DNA of 64,000 nucleotides from CADEDH01 sp965263455 (GCA_965263455.1 CBDHHN010000004.1:2976001-3040000); one strand, 5' to 3'; shown: positions 37,728-46,851, counted from the first letter of the stretch. A program made the numbers and translations. Notes: generated by a model from the letters alone, not told the origin.

Positions 37728-38597
37728 ATGCAAGCACGGCTCAGCGCTTCGGAGATCGATGAGGCCTGGCTGTGGATGCGGCTGCGGGCCAGCGGCTGGT
37801 GGGACACCGTGGCCATCGACGCCAGGGCCAACCGCATGGCCGCCGACCTCGACCAGGTCCGCACCTTCTGCCTGTTCATCGGATACCCGCGCAGCGGCCA
37901 CAGCCTGGTCAGCTCCGTGCTCGACGCCCACCCCCACGCCCTGTTCAGCCATCGGCTCAACTCCCTCGACTACCTGCGGCGGGGCTACCACGAGCGTCGA
38001 CTCCGCTATCTGGCCGTGCGCAACGCCCAGCGGTTCGGGGCCGGTGGCCGCCGCCTGACCGGCTACCAGTACGACATCGCCGGCCAGCACCAGGGGCGGT
38101 TCGAGCGGTTGCTCGTGGTCGGCGACCAGGAGGGCAAGAACACCACCCAGAACCTGGCCGACCACCCCGAACTCTTCGAACGGCTCGAACGGTTCGAGGC
38201 CGATGTCCGGTACATCCACGCCGTGCGGAATCCGTTCGACAACATCAGCACCTGGGCCAAGCGGACCCGGTCCACCCTGGAAGAGGCGGCCGACCGCTAC
38301 TTCGACCTCTGCCAGGCCAACGAGGCGATCAAGGCCCGGCTCGGGGCCGAGGTCGTCCTCGACGTCCGCCACGAGCGGTTCCTGGCCGAGCCGGCCGAGC
38401 ACGTACGGGACCTGTGCCGGTTCGTCGGACTCGACGCCGACGCCGACCCCGACTACGTGTCGGCCTGCACCTCGATCATGTACGGGGCCCCCAACCGCAG
38501 CCGGGAACAGGCGCCGTGGACCTCGTCGTTGATCGAGCAGGTCGAGAAACGTTCCGCCTCCTTCGACTTCCTGCAGGGGTACGGCTATGACGACTGA
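37728..38597 (+). CDS. Sulfotransferase family protein
   Basis: 289 residues. The PAPS 5'-phosphosulfate loop is FIGYPRSGHSLV (Tyr53-His58), and the 3'-phosphate site is VRNPFDNISTWAKR. A later C-terminal lid has APNRSREQAPW. The family transfers sulfate from PAPS to carbohydrates, lipids or peptides. It overlaps the FAD oxidase gene by 11 bases and starts a four-gene operon with an aminotransferase and a flippase-like protein, so a cell-surface glycan or glycolipid is the likely target (inference). Confidence 0.85.
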   Translation: MQARLSASEIDEAWLWMRLRASGWWDTVAIDARANRMAADLDQVRTFCLFIGYPRSGHSLVSSVLDAHPHALFSHRLNSLDYLRRGYHERRLRYLAVRNAQRFGAGGRRLTGYQYDIAGQHQGRFERLLVVGDQEGKNTTQNLADHPELFERLERFEADVRYIHAVRNPFDNISTWAKRTRSTLEEAADRYFDLCQANEAIKARLGAEVVLDVRHERFLAEPAEHVRDLCRFVGLDADADPDYVSACTSIMYGAPNRSREQAPWTSSLIEQVEKRSASFDFLQGYGYDD

Positions 38598-39936
38598 CCA
38601 GACAACGACCCGACGTCGCGCCGGGGCCGACACCAGGATCGCCAGCTGGTCCTACACGCTGCCGACGTCCACCGACCTGCGCCGCTATGAGGGGGAGCGC
38701 CACCCGTGGTCGGCCGGTTCCCGGCCCGTCATCCCCCGGGGCGCCGGCCGCAGTTACGGCGACGCCGCCTATGTGACCGGAGGCGTGACGCTGTCGTCCT
38801 CGGGCATCCGCCGCATCCTCGACCTCGACACCGAGGCCGGGACCATCACCTGCGAGACCGGGGTCGAGATGGGGGCGCTCCACAAGTACCTGGAGTCGAC
38901 CGATTGGTCGTTCCCCATCTTCGGGGGCACCCAGTGGGCCACCCTGGGCGGGGCCATCGCATCCGACATCCACGGCAAGAACCACGTCCGCGACGGGTCG
39001 TTCGGTCACCACGTTCTCGCCATGGAGATCGTGCTGGCCGACGGTGAGGTGCTCACCTGCTCCCCGTCGGAGCATCCCGACCTGTTCGCAGCCACCATCG
39101 GAGGCATGGGGCTGACCGGCTTCGTCCGCCGGGTCACCCTGGCGCTGCAACGCGACCGGACATCGGGGGTCCGCCTGCGTTCCCGGATCGTGCGCGGGGT
39201 GCCCCAGGCCCTGGAGGCGTTGGCGTCGAGCGACGACGACTTCCAGTTCGTGTCGTGCGTGAAGCCCGGCGACCCCAGCGACGACATCTCCATCCACCCC
39301 CGGGCCAACTACGTGTCCGACCCCGTCCCCGAGGCCCGGGAACCGATCGAGATCCCCCTGCCCACCCTCCCGTTCCGGCGGCTGCAGCTCATGCACGTCG
39401 GTATGCGGGCCTTCCGGCGGGTCCAGCTCCGCATGTACGGCGACGTCGATCGGACGATGCACATCCGGGACTACAACTACATCGGCCTCCACGAGGTGAT
39501 CAAGCACGTCAACAAGGTGCTGGGTTCGTTCATCGAGTACCAGTTCGTGCTGCCCGCCGACACCGTCGAGGACGCCTGGCGGGAGCTGGTGGCGCTGGCC
39601 GGGCGACGCTCGGTCACCCCCCGGGGTTATGTCTTCAAACGCCTCGGTCCCCAGCCCGGGGCCGGGTTGCTCTCCTTCCCGGCCGAGGGGGTCACCGCCT
39701 CGATGTTCGCCGGCGACACCCCCGAGACCCGCAAGCTGTTCGCCGACTTCACCGACGACCTCATCGAGATGGGGGGTCGGGTCTACCTGGCCAAGGACTC
39801 CTGCATCTCGGCCACCCAGCTCGATCAGATGTACGGCGACCAGCTGGCCCGCTGGCGATCGATCGTGGCCCGTTACGATCCCGAGAACCACGTCAGGTCC
39901 GACATGTCGCAGCGCCTGGCCATGAAGCCCTGGTAG
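38587..39936 (+). CDS. DprE1-like FAD-binding oxidase
   Basis: 449 residues of the VAO/FAD-binding type 4 family. PRGAGRSYGDAA is the FAD pyrophosphate loop, GGTQWATLGGAIASDIHGKN follows, then GSFGHHVLAMEIV and GMGLTGFV. The C-terminal substrate domain ends with YDPENHVRSDMSQRL. The closest known relatives include decaprenylphosphoryl-ribose oxidase (DprE1) and sugar-alcohol oxidases. A DprE2-type partner is not in this operon, so another sugar substrate is possible. ATG 38587 overlaps the sulfotransferase gene. Confidence 0.85.
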   Translation: MTTDQTTTRRRAGADTRIASWSYTLPTSTDLRRYEGERHPWSAGSRPVIPRGAGRSYGDAAYVTGGVTLSSSGIRRILDLDTEAGTITCETGVEMGALHKYLESTDWSFPIFGGTQWATLGGAIASDIHGKNHVRDGSFGHHVLAMEIVLADGEVLTCSPSEHPDLFAATIGGMGLTGFVRRVTLALQRDRTSGVRLRSRIVRGVPQALEALASSDDDFQFVSCVKPGDPSDDISIHPRANYVSDPVPEAREPIEIPLPTLPFRRLQLMHVGMRAFRRVQLRMYGDVDRTMHIRDYNYIGLHEVIKHVNKVLGSFIEYQFVLPADTVEDAWRELVALAGRRSVTPRGYVFKRLGPQPGAGLLSFPAEGVTASMFAGDTPETRKLFADFTDDLIEMGGRVYLAKDSCISATQLDQMYGDQLARWRSIVARYDPENHVRSDMSQRLAMKPW

Positions 39937-39945
39937 TGGCGGGCC

Positions 39946-41169
39946 ATGATCCCCAAGCATTCGTCGTGCCTGGAGGCGGCTGACTTCCTCCTCTGGCTTC
40001 GCACCCGGGAGGGCGACGACGACCTCCTGACGGCCGAGGCCCGTCTGGTGTGGGAGGACGTGCTGCCCGACCGGTCGGTGTATCCCACCCCGACCGGCCG
40101 CCACGCCTTCTGGTACTTCCTGGAGGCGATGGACCTGGCCGAGGGCGACGAGGTGCTGGTCCCGGCCTACAACTTCTACGTCATGGTCCGCCTCATCGTG
40201 CAGCGCGGCCTACGTCCGGTGTTCGTCGACATCGACCCCGCCACCCTCACCATCGACGTCGACGACCTGGAGGCCAAGATCACGGCCCGGAGCGCCCTCG
40301 TCCTGGTCACCCACATGTTCGGCAACCCCGCCGACCTCGGCTCCATCCGGGCCCTGTGCGACACCCATGACCTGCTCCTGTTCGAGGACTGCGCCCATGC
40401 CGTCGGCACCACGGTCGACGGTCGCCAGGTGGGTCAGGCCGGTGACGGGGCCCTGTTCAGTTTCGGGGTGGAGAAGCTGGTCAACTCCTTCGGGGGCGGG
40501 CTGCTCGCCCTGTCCGACGATCACGCCGAGCGGTTCGAACTGCCCCGCCATCGTCAGGGCCGGGCCGCCTCGATGGCCGACACCACCAGTCGGGCCCTGG
40601 TCTCGGCCCTCAACCGCCCCCGTTGGTACGGGTGGGCCCTCTACCCGGCCCGGACCGCGGGCGACCGGCTCTTGCCCCGGCTGAAGGCCGTGGTCAACCC
40701 GGCCAAGGACAACCCCGACTACCGGTTCGACCCGGCAGGTCGTGCCCCCCACAAGCGGTTCATGCCCGCCATGCACCGGCGCCAACTGCGACGCCTGGCC
40801 GACAACGTCGAGCGGCGCCGGGCCCACGTCGAGGCCATGAGGAAGGGCCTGGCCCCGATCCCGGGCGTCGAGCTGCTGGACGAGGACCGCCACGGCCGCG
40901 CCAACGGGGCCTACTTCGGGGTCTACGTCGACGATCACGAGACGCTGGCGGCCGAACTGGCCCGGAACGGGATCGAGGCCAACCCCCACGAGTTCTACGA
41001 CTGCTCCCGGCTGGAACAGTTCTCGGCCTTCGCCGGCCACAACCCCCACGCCGCCCGGGCCTCGGACCACCTCCTCCGACTGCCCAGTTACCCCCGCCTG
41101 CAGCCGGCGGACACGGCCCGCATCGTCGACGTCATCGCCGGTGCGCCCAGGGAGCCGGCCTCGACATGA
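39946..41169 (+). CDS. DegT/DnrJ/EryC1 family PLP-dependent aminotransferase
   Basis: 407 residues. It has the family sequence YPTPTGRHAFWYFLEA, EVLVPAYNFYVMV, VFVDIDPATLTID, the PLP-binding FEDCAHAVGT and the Schiff-base Lys177 in FSFGVEKLVNSFGGG. Members aminate keto-sugars for surface glycans, or act as sugar dehydratases when Lys is lost; here Lys is present. It starts 9 bases after the oxidase stop and overlaps the flippase gene (ATGA). Confidence 0.9.
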   Translation: MIPKHSSCLEAADFLLWLRTREGDDDLLTAEARLVWEDVLPDRSVYPTPTGRHAFWYFLEAMDLAEGDEVLVPAYNFYVMVRLIVQRGLRPVFVDIDPATLTIDVDDLEAKITARSALVLVTHMFGNPADLGSIRALCDTHDLLLFEDCAHAVGTTVDGRQVGQAGDGALFSFGVEKLVNSFGGGLLALSDDHAERFELPRHRQGRAASMADTTSRALVSALNRPRWYGWALYPARTAGDRLLPRLKAVVNPAKDNPDYRFDPAGRAPHKRFMPAMHRRQLRRLADNVERRRAHVEAMRKGLAPIPGVELLDEDRHGRANGAYFGVYVDDHETLAAELARNGIEANPHEFYDCSRLEQFSAFAGHNPHAARASDHLLRLPSYPRLQPADTARIVDVIAGAPREPAST

Positions 41170-42272
41170 GCACCGGTCGGGCGACGACGGACTCCGACGA
41201 GGGTCGGGCGGGCCGATGGCGGAGGCGCTGGCCCTGGCTGGCCTGGGTCCTGGTGCCGCCGCTGGTGTACTGGGTCGGTCGCCAGGTCGGCGATCTCGAT
41301 GTGCGCCGTCTGCTGGCCAACTTCCGCTGGGAGGGGATCGTCGTCCTCCTGGCCGTCCGGGTCACCATCATCACCGTCCTCTCCAGCCGGTGGCGGCTCT
41401 TCCTTTCGGCCTACGGCTATCTGACCCGGCTCCGGTCCATGGTGAGCTACAGCCTGGTCGGGTTCGGGCTGAGCTACTTCACCCCGGGACCCCAGTGGGG
41501 CGGGGAACCGGCCCAGGTCCAGCTGGTCCGGACCCGCGAGCAGGTGTCCACCCCCCACGCCGTCGCCAGCCTCGGTCTGGACCGGCTCCTGGCCGCCATC
41601 TCCCAGGGCAGCCTGCTGGCCGTCGGCCTGGTGCTGGTCGTGGTGGGTGACTACGGCGGCGACTTCGGCTGGCGGGGCCTGGCCCCGGTCGTCGCCCTGG
41701 TCGGGCTGCCCCTGGCCTACATGACGGCGATCTGGCGGGGCCGGCGGCCGTTGAGCCGGTTGCTGGAGCGGGTCCGTCGCGACCGTTTCGAGTCGTTGAC
41801 GGCCACCGTCTCCGACATGGAGGAGCAGGTGAGCGACCTGTGCCGCAACCAGGCCGGGGTCTTCTGGCGGGGCGTGATCCTGTCGTTCGTGATCTGGCCC
41901 ATCCTGCTTGGCCTGGAGTTCTGGCTCGCCGTCTACTTCCTGGGTGCCACCGTCACCATCCCCGAGGTCGTGATCGTGGTCGCCGCCTCCCGCATCGCCA
42001 TGTTCACCCCCATTCCGGCCGGGGTCGGGGTCCTCGAGGCGAGCCAGCTGTTCGCCATGGAGGTCATCGGGCTCAGCCCGGCCTTCGCCGTGGCCCTGAG
42101 CCTCCTGGTTCGGGCCCGCGACGTGGCCGCCGGCGCAACCGGCCTGATCATCGGTCTGATCTACTGGCGGCGGGGGAGGAGCCGACGGGAGCCCGTCGTG
42201 TCCGGAACCGGACCCCGGACCGGGGTCCCGATGTCGCGCGGTCGACCGGTGGCGGCCCGCGGGGGCCGGTAG
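41166..42272 (+). CDS. UPF0104/lysylphosphatidylglycerol synthase-like membrane protein
   Basis: 368 residues with about eight membrane helices. The family signature TPGPQWGGEPAQVQLVR is followed by SLGLDRLLAAISQG, and the late FTPIPAGVGVLEASQ motif is present. Such AglD/MprF-transmembrane-like proteins are thought to move or modify lipid-linked substrates. The start ATG 41166 overlaps the aminotransferase stop; the much longer open frame upstream is an out-of-frame shadow. It is the last gene of the sulfotransferase operon. Confidence 0.85.
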   Translation: MSTGRATTDSDEGRAGRWRRRWPWLAWVLVPPLVYWVGRQVGDLDVRRLLANFRWEGIVVLLAVRVTIITVLSSRWRLFLSAYGYLTRLRSMVSYSLVGFGLSYFTPGPQWGGEPAQVQLVRTREQVSTPHAVASLGLDRLLAAISQGSLLAVGLVLVVVGDYGGDFGWRGLAPVVALVGLPLAYMTAIWRGRRPLSRLLERVRRDRFESLTATVSDMEEQVSDLCRNQAGVFWRGVILSFVIWPILLGLEFWLAVYFLGATVTIPEVVIVVAASRIAMFTPIPAGVGVLEASQLFAMEVIGLSPAFAVALSLLVRARDVAAGATGLIIGLIYWRRGRSRREPVVSGTGPRTGVPMSRGRPVAARGGR

Positions 42273-42308
42273 GCGCCGTCGGGAACGGGACCGCTACCCT
42301 CACTTGCC

Positions 42309-43223
42309 GTGAGCACTCCCCAGTCCGTTGACGAGGTGGCCAAGGCCTTGGCCGAGCACGACTACCTGGCCGACGAGGGGCTGGCCACCGCCGTCTTCCT
42401 GTCGCTGACGTTGCAGCGGCCGCTGTTCCTCGAGGGCGAGGCCGGCGTGGGCAAGACCGAGGTGGCCAAGGTCCTGGCCCGGTGGCAGGGCGGGCGGTTC
42501 ATCCGCCTCCAGTGCTACGAGGGGATCGACGCCGCCCAGGCCGTCTACGAGTGGGACTACGCCCGCCAGCTCCTCCACCTCCGCACGGCCGAGGCCACCG
42601 GCCAGGCCGCCGTGGCCACCGCCGATCAGCTGGAGGCCGAGCTCTACGACCCCCGGTTCCTGATTCGCCGTCCCCTGCTCGAAGCCCTGAGCCCCGCCGA
42701 GGGCCCGCCCCCGGTACTGCTGATCGACGAGGTCGACCGGGCCGACGACGAGTTCGAGGCGTTCCTGCTCGAGGCCCTGTCGGACTACAGCATCACCATC
42801 CCCGAGCTGGGGACCATCACCGCCGCCACCCCGCCGGCCGTGATCCTCACCTCGAACCGGACCCGGGATGTCCACGACGCCCTCAAGCGTCGTTGCCTCT
42901 ACCACTGGGTGGAGCATCCTGATTTCGAGCGCGAGGTCGAGATCGTGAAGCTGCGGGCTCCGTCGGTGGGCGACACGCTGGCCCGCCAGGTGGCGGCGGC
43001 CACCGCCGCCCTCCGGGACCAGGGCCTGTACAAGCCTCCGGGTGTGGCCGAGACGATCGACTGGGCCCTGTCGCTGGCCGCCCTCGGCCGGTCCACCATC
43101 GACGAGGACTCGGTCCGGGCCACCCTGGGTTCGGTGCTCAAGTATCGCGAGGACGCCGAACGGGTCATCGACCTCGGCCTGCCCGAGATGGTTCAGGTGG
43201 CGGTGACCCGGAGCGGCGCTTGA
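42309..43223 (+). CDS. MoxR-type AAA+ ATPase
   Basis: 304 residues with Walker A GEAGVGKT (43-50), Walker B LLIDEVDR (Asp140-Glu141), the sensor segment ILTSNRTRDVHDALKRRCLY and a C-terminal lid. The FIRLQCYEGID segment is that of the CoxD/NorQ branch. MoxR ATPases work with VWA proteins as metallochaperones for complex assembly. TACCCT at 42295-42300 lies 8 bases before GTG 42309. It overlaps the VWA gene by 4 bases. Confidence 0.93.
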   Translation: MSTPQSVDEVAKALAEHDYLADEGLATAVFLSLTLQRPLFLEGEAGVGKTEVAKVLARWQGGRFIRLQCYEGIDAAQAVYEWDYARQLLHLRTAEATGQAAVATADQLEAELYDPRFLIRRPLLEALSPAEGPPPVLLIDEVDRADDEFEAFLLEALSDYSITIPELGTITAATPPAVILTSNRTRDVHDALKRRCLYHWVEHPDFEREVEIVKLRAPSVGDTLARQVAAATAALRDQGLYKPPGVAETIDWALSLAALGRSTIDEDSVRATLGSVLKYREDAERVIDLGLPEMVQVAVTRSGA

Positions 43224-44377
43224 CCACCACGGCCCCGACGGCGGAGGCTCCCGACCGGGCCGAGACCATCGCCGTCGGGTTCTGCCGCCTCCTGCGCCTG
43301 GCCGGGGTGCGCGTCCCTCCGACCTCGACCATCGGCTACGTCGAGGCCCTGGAGCGTGTCGGCCTCGAGCGGCGAAGCGGGGTGTACTGGGCCGGGCGGT
43401 CGACCCTCGTCACCCGGCCCGAGGACATCCCCATGTACGACCGGGCCTTCGACGTGTTCTGGGCCCGGATGGAGAGCGGCCTGATCCCGGTGGAGGCGCC
43501 GGCACCGCCCGTCACGATCGCCCTCGACGAGGACGACGACGAGGAGGACGGTGAGGACGAGGGCGACCTGCAGAACCCGGAGGGCGACGTCCAGGAGGTC
43601 CGGTTCAGCCGGGCCGAGGTCCTCACCGACAAGGACTTCGCCGACTGTTCGGCCGACGAGTTGGCCGAACTGAGCAGGCTCATGGCCGGTCTGAGGTTCA
43701 CCACCTTCCGGCGCCGGTCGCGGCGTCGGGTCCCCGGCACGGTCGGCCGCGTCCGACCCGACCTCCGTCGCACGGTCCGGTGGGCTCTACGGCACCAGGG
43801 CGAACCGGTGCGCCGGGCCTTCACCCAGGCCGCCAGCCGGCCTCGGCGCCTCGTGCTCGTGCTCGACGTCTCGGGCTCGATGGAACCCTACGCCCGGGCC
43901 CTGCTCCGCTTCGCCCACGCCGCCGTCGTGTCCCGGGGGCGGGTCGAGGTCTTCGCCCTCGGAACGAGGCTCACCCGGCTGACCCGGCACCTCACCAGTC
44001 GGGACCCCGACGCCGCCCTCCGGGCCGCCTTTCCCCGGGTCAAGGACTGGGCCGGGGGCACCCGCCTGGGCGACGGCATCCAGGCTTTCAACAACGAATG
44101 GGCCATCCGAGGCATGGCCCGGGGCTCGGTGGTGGTGGTGCTCAGCGACGGGTGGGATCGGGGCGACACCGACGTCCTCGACGCCGAGATGGCCCGGCTC
44201 CACCGGGTGACCCATCAGCTGGTGTGGGTCAACCCGCTGAAGGCGACACCCGGGTACGCGCCGCTGGCCGCCGGCATGGCCGCCGCCCTGCCCCACGTCG
44301 ACCGCTTCGTCGAGGGTCATTCGTTCGCCTCGTTGGAACACCTGGCCGCGATCCTGTCCGGCACCGAGATCCGGTGA
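43220..44377 (+). CDS. VWA domain protein, CoxE-like
   Basis: 385 residues. The N-terminal helical part has GFCRLLRLAGVRVPP, and an acidic run of Asp/Glu lies near residue 100-115 (LDEDDDEEDGEDEGD). The C-terminal von Willebrand A domain has the MIDAS motif DVSGSME (Asp216, Ser218, Ser220) and VLSDGWDRGD. CoxE proteins pair with CoxD-like ATPases to activate molybdenum hydroxylases, but no such enzyme lies nearby. It starts with TTG 43220, overlapping the MoxR stop. Confidence 0.9.
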   Translation: MTTTAPTAEAPDRAETIAVGFCRLLRLAGVRVPPTSTIGYVEALERVGLERRSGVYWAGRSTLVTRPEDIPMYDRAFDVFWARMESGLIPVEAPAPPVTIALDEDDDEEDGEDEGDLQNPEGDVQEVRFSRAEVLTDKDFADCSADELAELSRLMAGLRFTTFRRRSRRRVPGTVGRVRPDLRRTVRWALRHQGEPVRRAFTQAASRPRRLVLVLDVSGSMEPYARALLRFAHAAVVSRGRVEVFALGTRLTRLTRHLTSRDPDAALRAAFPRVKDWAGGTRLGDGIQAFNNEWAIRGMARGSVVVVLSDGWDRGDTDVLDAEMARLHRVTHQLVWVNPLKATPGYAPLAAGMAAALPHVDRFVEGHSFASLEHLAAILSGTEIR

Positions 44378-44387
44378 ACGACGGCTG

Positions 44388-45140
44388 GTGACCGGGTTGG
44401 CGGCGCCCGGGTCGACGGCGGTGACCGGTCCCCGGCCCCGGTGGGGTCTGGTGGAACTCGTGCTCGCCCTGCCGTTCGTGGCCGTCACCACGGGCGCCGG
44501 TTTTCTCCTGGGCCTGACGGTGCGGGCCGCCGTCGGGGGAGGGGAGGGGGCGGCGGGCGACCTGCCCGTGCTCGTGCTCTCCTGGTACGGGCTGCAACTC
44601 GGATTGGGCGGCTGGCCCCTGATCGTGTCCTGGTGGCGGGGGCACGGTCCGACCGTCGACTGGGGTCTGCGGGTACGGCCCATCGATCTCGGCCTCGGGC
44701 TGGGGGCCGCCATCTCGGCCATCGGACTCGGCGGTCTGGTGGCGACGGTGGTGGCCGTCCTCGTCGGCCTGGAGGAGGGAGTCGAGGTCTCCAACCTCAA
44801 CCCCGTGGAGGAGGCCCAGGGCACGGCCTGGCTCTACCTCCTGGTGGCCGTCGTCGCCGTGGTCGGGCCGTTGGCCGAGGAGCTGTTCTTCCGCGGCCTG
44901 CTGCTCCAGGTCGTGCGCAGCCAGGCCGGCACCGTCGCCGGCGTTGCGGTCAGCACCGTCCTGTTCGCCGCCGCCCACTACAACGGATCCCCGCCGGCGG
45001 AGCTGGCGATCCTGCTCGCCGTCGTCGGCACCGCGGGGCTGGTCTTCGCCGTGTTCACCGTCGAGACCGGGCGCCTCGGCCCGGCCATGGTCGGTCACAT
45101 GCTGTTCAACGCCGTGGCCGTCGGGGTGGCGCTGTCCTAG
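44388..45140 (+). CDS. CPBP family intramembrane metalloprotease
   Basis: 250 residues with about seven membrane helices. The CPBP motifs are LAEELFFRGLLL (Glu164-Glu165, Arg169), the FAAAHYN motif with the second His and a late VGHMLFNAVAV. The family (Abi/CAAX-protease-like) cleaves membrane proteins or handles prenylated peptides; the substrate is unknown. It starts 10 bases after the VWA gene and ends at the triple hairpin repeat. Confidence 0.88.
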   Translation: MTGLAAPGSTAVTGPRPRWGLVELVLALPFVAVTTGAGFLLGLTVRAAVGGGEGAAGDLPVLVLSWYGLQLGLGGWPLIVSWWRGHGPTVDWGLRVRPIDLGLGLGAAISAIGLGGLVATVVAVLVGLEEGVEVSNLNPVEEAQGTAWLYLLVAVVAVVGPLAEELFFRGLLLQVVRSQAGTVAGVAVSTVLFAAAHYNGSPPAELAILLAVVGTAGLVFAVFTVETGRLGPAMVGHMLFNAVAVGVALS

Positions 45141-45150
45141 CGCCGCCCCG

Positions 45151-45204
45151 GGCTGTCCCTAGGACAGCGGCTGTCCCTAGGACAGCGGCTGTCCCTAGGA
45201 CAGC
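45151..45204. repeat. Three tandem 18-bp hairpin units spanning convergent gene ends
   Basis: Three exact copies of an 18-base unit (GGCTGTCCCTAGGACAGC) run head to tail. Each unit can fold as a 7-bp stem GCTGTCC/GGACAGC with a CTA loop. The third copy contains the stop codon of the minus-strand gene (ending CTGTCCTAG, Leu-Ser-stop), and the plus-strand CPBP gene also ends CTGTCCTAG at 45132-45140. The unit may act as a bidirectional terminator. Confidence 0.85.
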
Positions 45205-45611
45205 TTGGCGTCGGTGTCGTAGAGGCGCTGGGCCACTTCCTCCAGGATCAGGCGGACGAGCTGAGGGTTGTCGTCGAGCACCTGGTCGAAACGGTTGTAC
45301 GGCATCACCAGCACCTTGATGTCGGTCTTGGCCCGGATGGTGGCGCTGGCCGCCTGCCGGGTGAAGTAGCCGAGTTCGCCCACCAGTTCTCCGGCCGGGA
45401 TCTCGGCCACCTCTTCGCCGTCGATGATGGCGGCCGCCGTGCCCTGGGCGATCACGTAGACCTCCTGGCCGTCCCGACCCTGCACGATGATGTCGTTACC
45501 GGCCGGAACGTCGGCCTCGTCGACGGCCGAGAGCAGATGGGCCATGGCCCGTCGGTCGGCCTTCTCGAACAGCTTGAGCGCCCGCAGGCGGTCTTCCTTG
45601 GGGTCGGACAT
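45195..45611 (-). CDS. Cyclic nucleotide-binding (cNMP/Crp-type) domain protein
   Basis: 138 residues from ATG 45611, chosen because GGAGGAG lies upstream and the extra frame to 45701 is not protein-like. The single domain has LFEKADRRAMAHLLSAVDE, then the beta-roll with IIVQGRDGQEVYVIAQGTAA and GELVGELGYFT, where the phosphate-binding cassette (GELAL-like) lies. There is no DNA-binding domain, so it is a stand-alone sensor module. Whether it binds cAMP is uncertain: the usual Arg after the GE(L/I)AL motif is not clearly present. Confidence 0.85.
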   Translation of the reverse strand: MSDPKEDRLRALKLFEKADRRAMAHLLSAVDEADVPAGNDIIVQGRDGQEVYVIAQGTAAAIIDGEEVAEIPAGELVGELGYFTRQAASATIRAKTDIKVLVMPYNRFDQVLDDNPQLVRLILEEVAQRLYDTDAKLS

Positions 45612-45796
45612 GAGCTCGCTCTCCTCCTCACGGGCGGCCCGGTCGTCTCCGGGCGCTTCGGCGCCTGCGTGACGGTAGGCCAGGTGGGGCCCCGATGCCA
45701 CAATTCGGCGCCGGCCGAGGGCTCGGACCAGGGCCCGGGCGGCCTGCCGCGGGCGGTCACTTGTGGCCCCCTCGACCCGCCCCCTAGCTTCGGCCC

Positions 45797-46600
45797 ATGG
45801 ACTCCAGCCTCGCCCGCTACGACGCCTTCACCGGCCTCCGCATCGACCGGCCCGAGCCGGGCATCCTCCGGATGGTCCTCGACACCCCGGGTCGGCTCAA
45901 CGCCGTCGACGCCACCAAGCACGCCGACCTGGCCGACGTGTGGAAGGTCATCGACCGTGACCCCGAGACCCGGGTGGTGGTCGTCCACGGCGAGGGCGGT
46001 GCCTTCTCCGCCGGTGGTGACAAGGACATGATCGCCCAGATCGTGGCCGATCCCGCGGTCCGGGCCGAGACCTTCCGGGAGGCCCGGGACCTCGTCTACA
46101 ACATGATCAACTGCTCGAAGCCGATCGTCTCCGGTATCGAGAAGGTGGCGGTGGGGGCGGGTCTGGCCACCGCCCTGTTGGCCGACGTGTCGGTCGTCGG
46201 ACGCTCGGCCCGCATCATCGACGGTCACACCAAGCTGGGGGTGGCCGCCGGCGACCACGCGGTGATCATCTGGCCCCTGTTGTGCGGCATGGCCAAGGCC
46301 AAGTACTACCTCATGACCTGCGAGGCCCTGAGCGGGGAGGAGGCCGAGCGGATCGGCCTGGTGTCGATGGCGGTCGACGACGACGAGGTGATCGACAAGG
46401 CCTTCGAGGTGGCCCGGACCCTGGCCGCCGGCTCCCAGCAGGCCATCCAGTGGACGAAGCTGGCGCTCAACAACTGGCTCCGCATGGGAGGCCCGGCGTT
46501 CGACGCCTCGGTGGCACTGGAGATGCTGGGGTTCGCGGGCAGCGACGTGCACGAGGGACTGGCCGCCATCAACGAGAAACGGGCCCCCGACTTCGGCTAG
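45797..46600 (+). CDS. Enoyl-CoA hydratase/isomerase family (crotonase) protein
   Basis: 267 residues with crotonase features. The oxyanion-hole strand is GAFSAGGDKDM, and the second half has KVAVGAGLATALLADVSVVG, GHTKLGVAAGDHAVIIWPLL and ALSGEEAERIGLV. The hydratase Glu pair is not obvious; Asp/His replace parts, so the exact reaction is unknown. TAGCTT (45785-45790) lies 6 bases before ATG 45797, which suggests a leaderless mRNA. It is a lone gene upstream of the str cluster. Confidence 0.88.
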   Translation: MDSSLARYDAFTGLRIDRPEPGILRMVLDTPGRLNAVDATKHADLADVWKVIDRDPETRVVVVHGEGGAFSAGGDKDMIAQIVADPAVRAETFREARDLVYNMINCSKPIVSGIEKVAVGAGLATALLADVSVVGRSARIIDGHTKLGVAAGDHAVIIWPLLCGMAKAKYYLMTCEALSGEEAERIGLVSMAVDDDEVIDKAFEVARTLAAGSQQAIQWTKLALNNWLRMGGPAFDASVALEMLGFAGSDVHEGLAAINEKRAPDFG

Positions 46601-46655
46601 CTCGACCCGATCCGGAGGCAGTCAGCGACCCGACGGTCGGCCGCTCGCGCCTTCG

Positions 46656-46683
46656 TTGTGATCGTGGGCGGGACCGGTAGCAT
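46656..46683 (+). promoter_or_regulatory. Possible promoter of the str operon
   Basis: TTGTGA (46656-46661), a 16-base spacer, then TAGCAT (46678-46683), about 165 bases before rpsL. No better candidate was seen in this gap. Confidence 0.5.
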
Positions 46684-46851
46684 TGGTAGCTGGCGTCCGC
46701 CACGCTCTGCGCGTCGTGGTTGCCATTTCTGCCCCACGGGCGTGGCCCGGCCGGCATCGCGCTCCACCCGAGCCCGAACCACCGGCCCGACGCAACCGTG
46801 TGCTTCCGTCCGATCTCCAACACGCCGTGTAAACGCCCTGAGAGGTGCTTG

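Noticed and set aside
45151..45204. CRISPR array
   Set aside because: The three 18-base units are directly adjacent with no spacers, and no cas genes are present.
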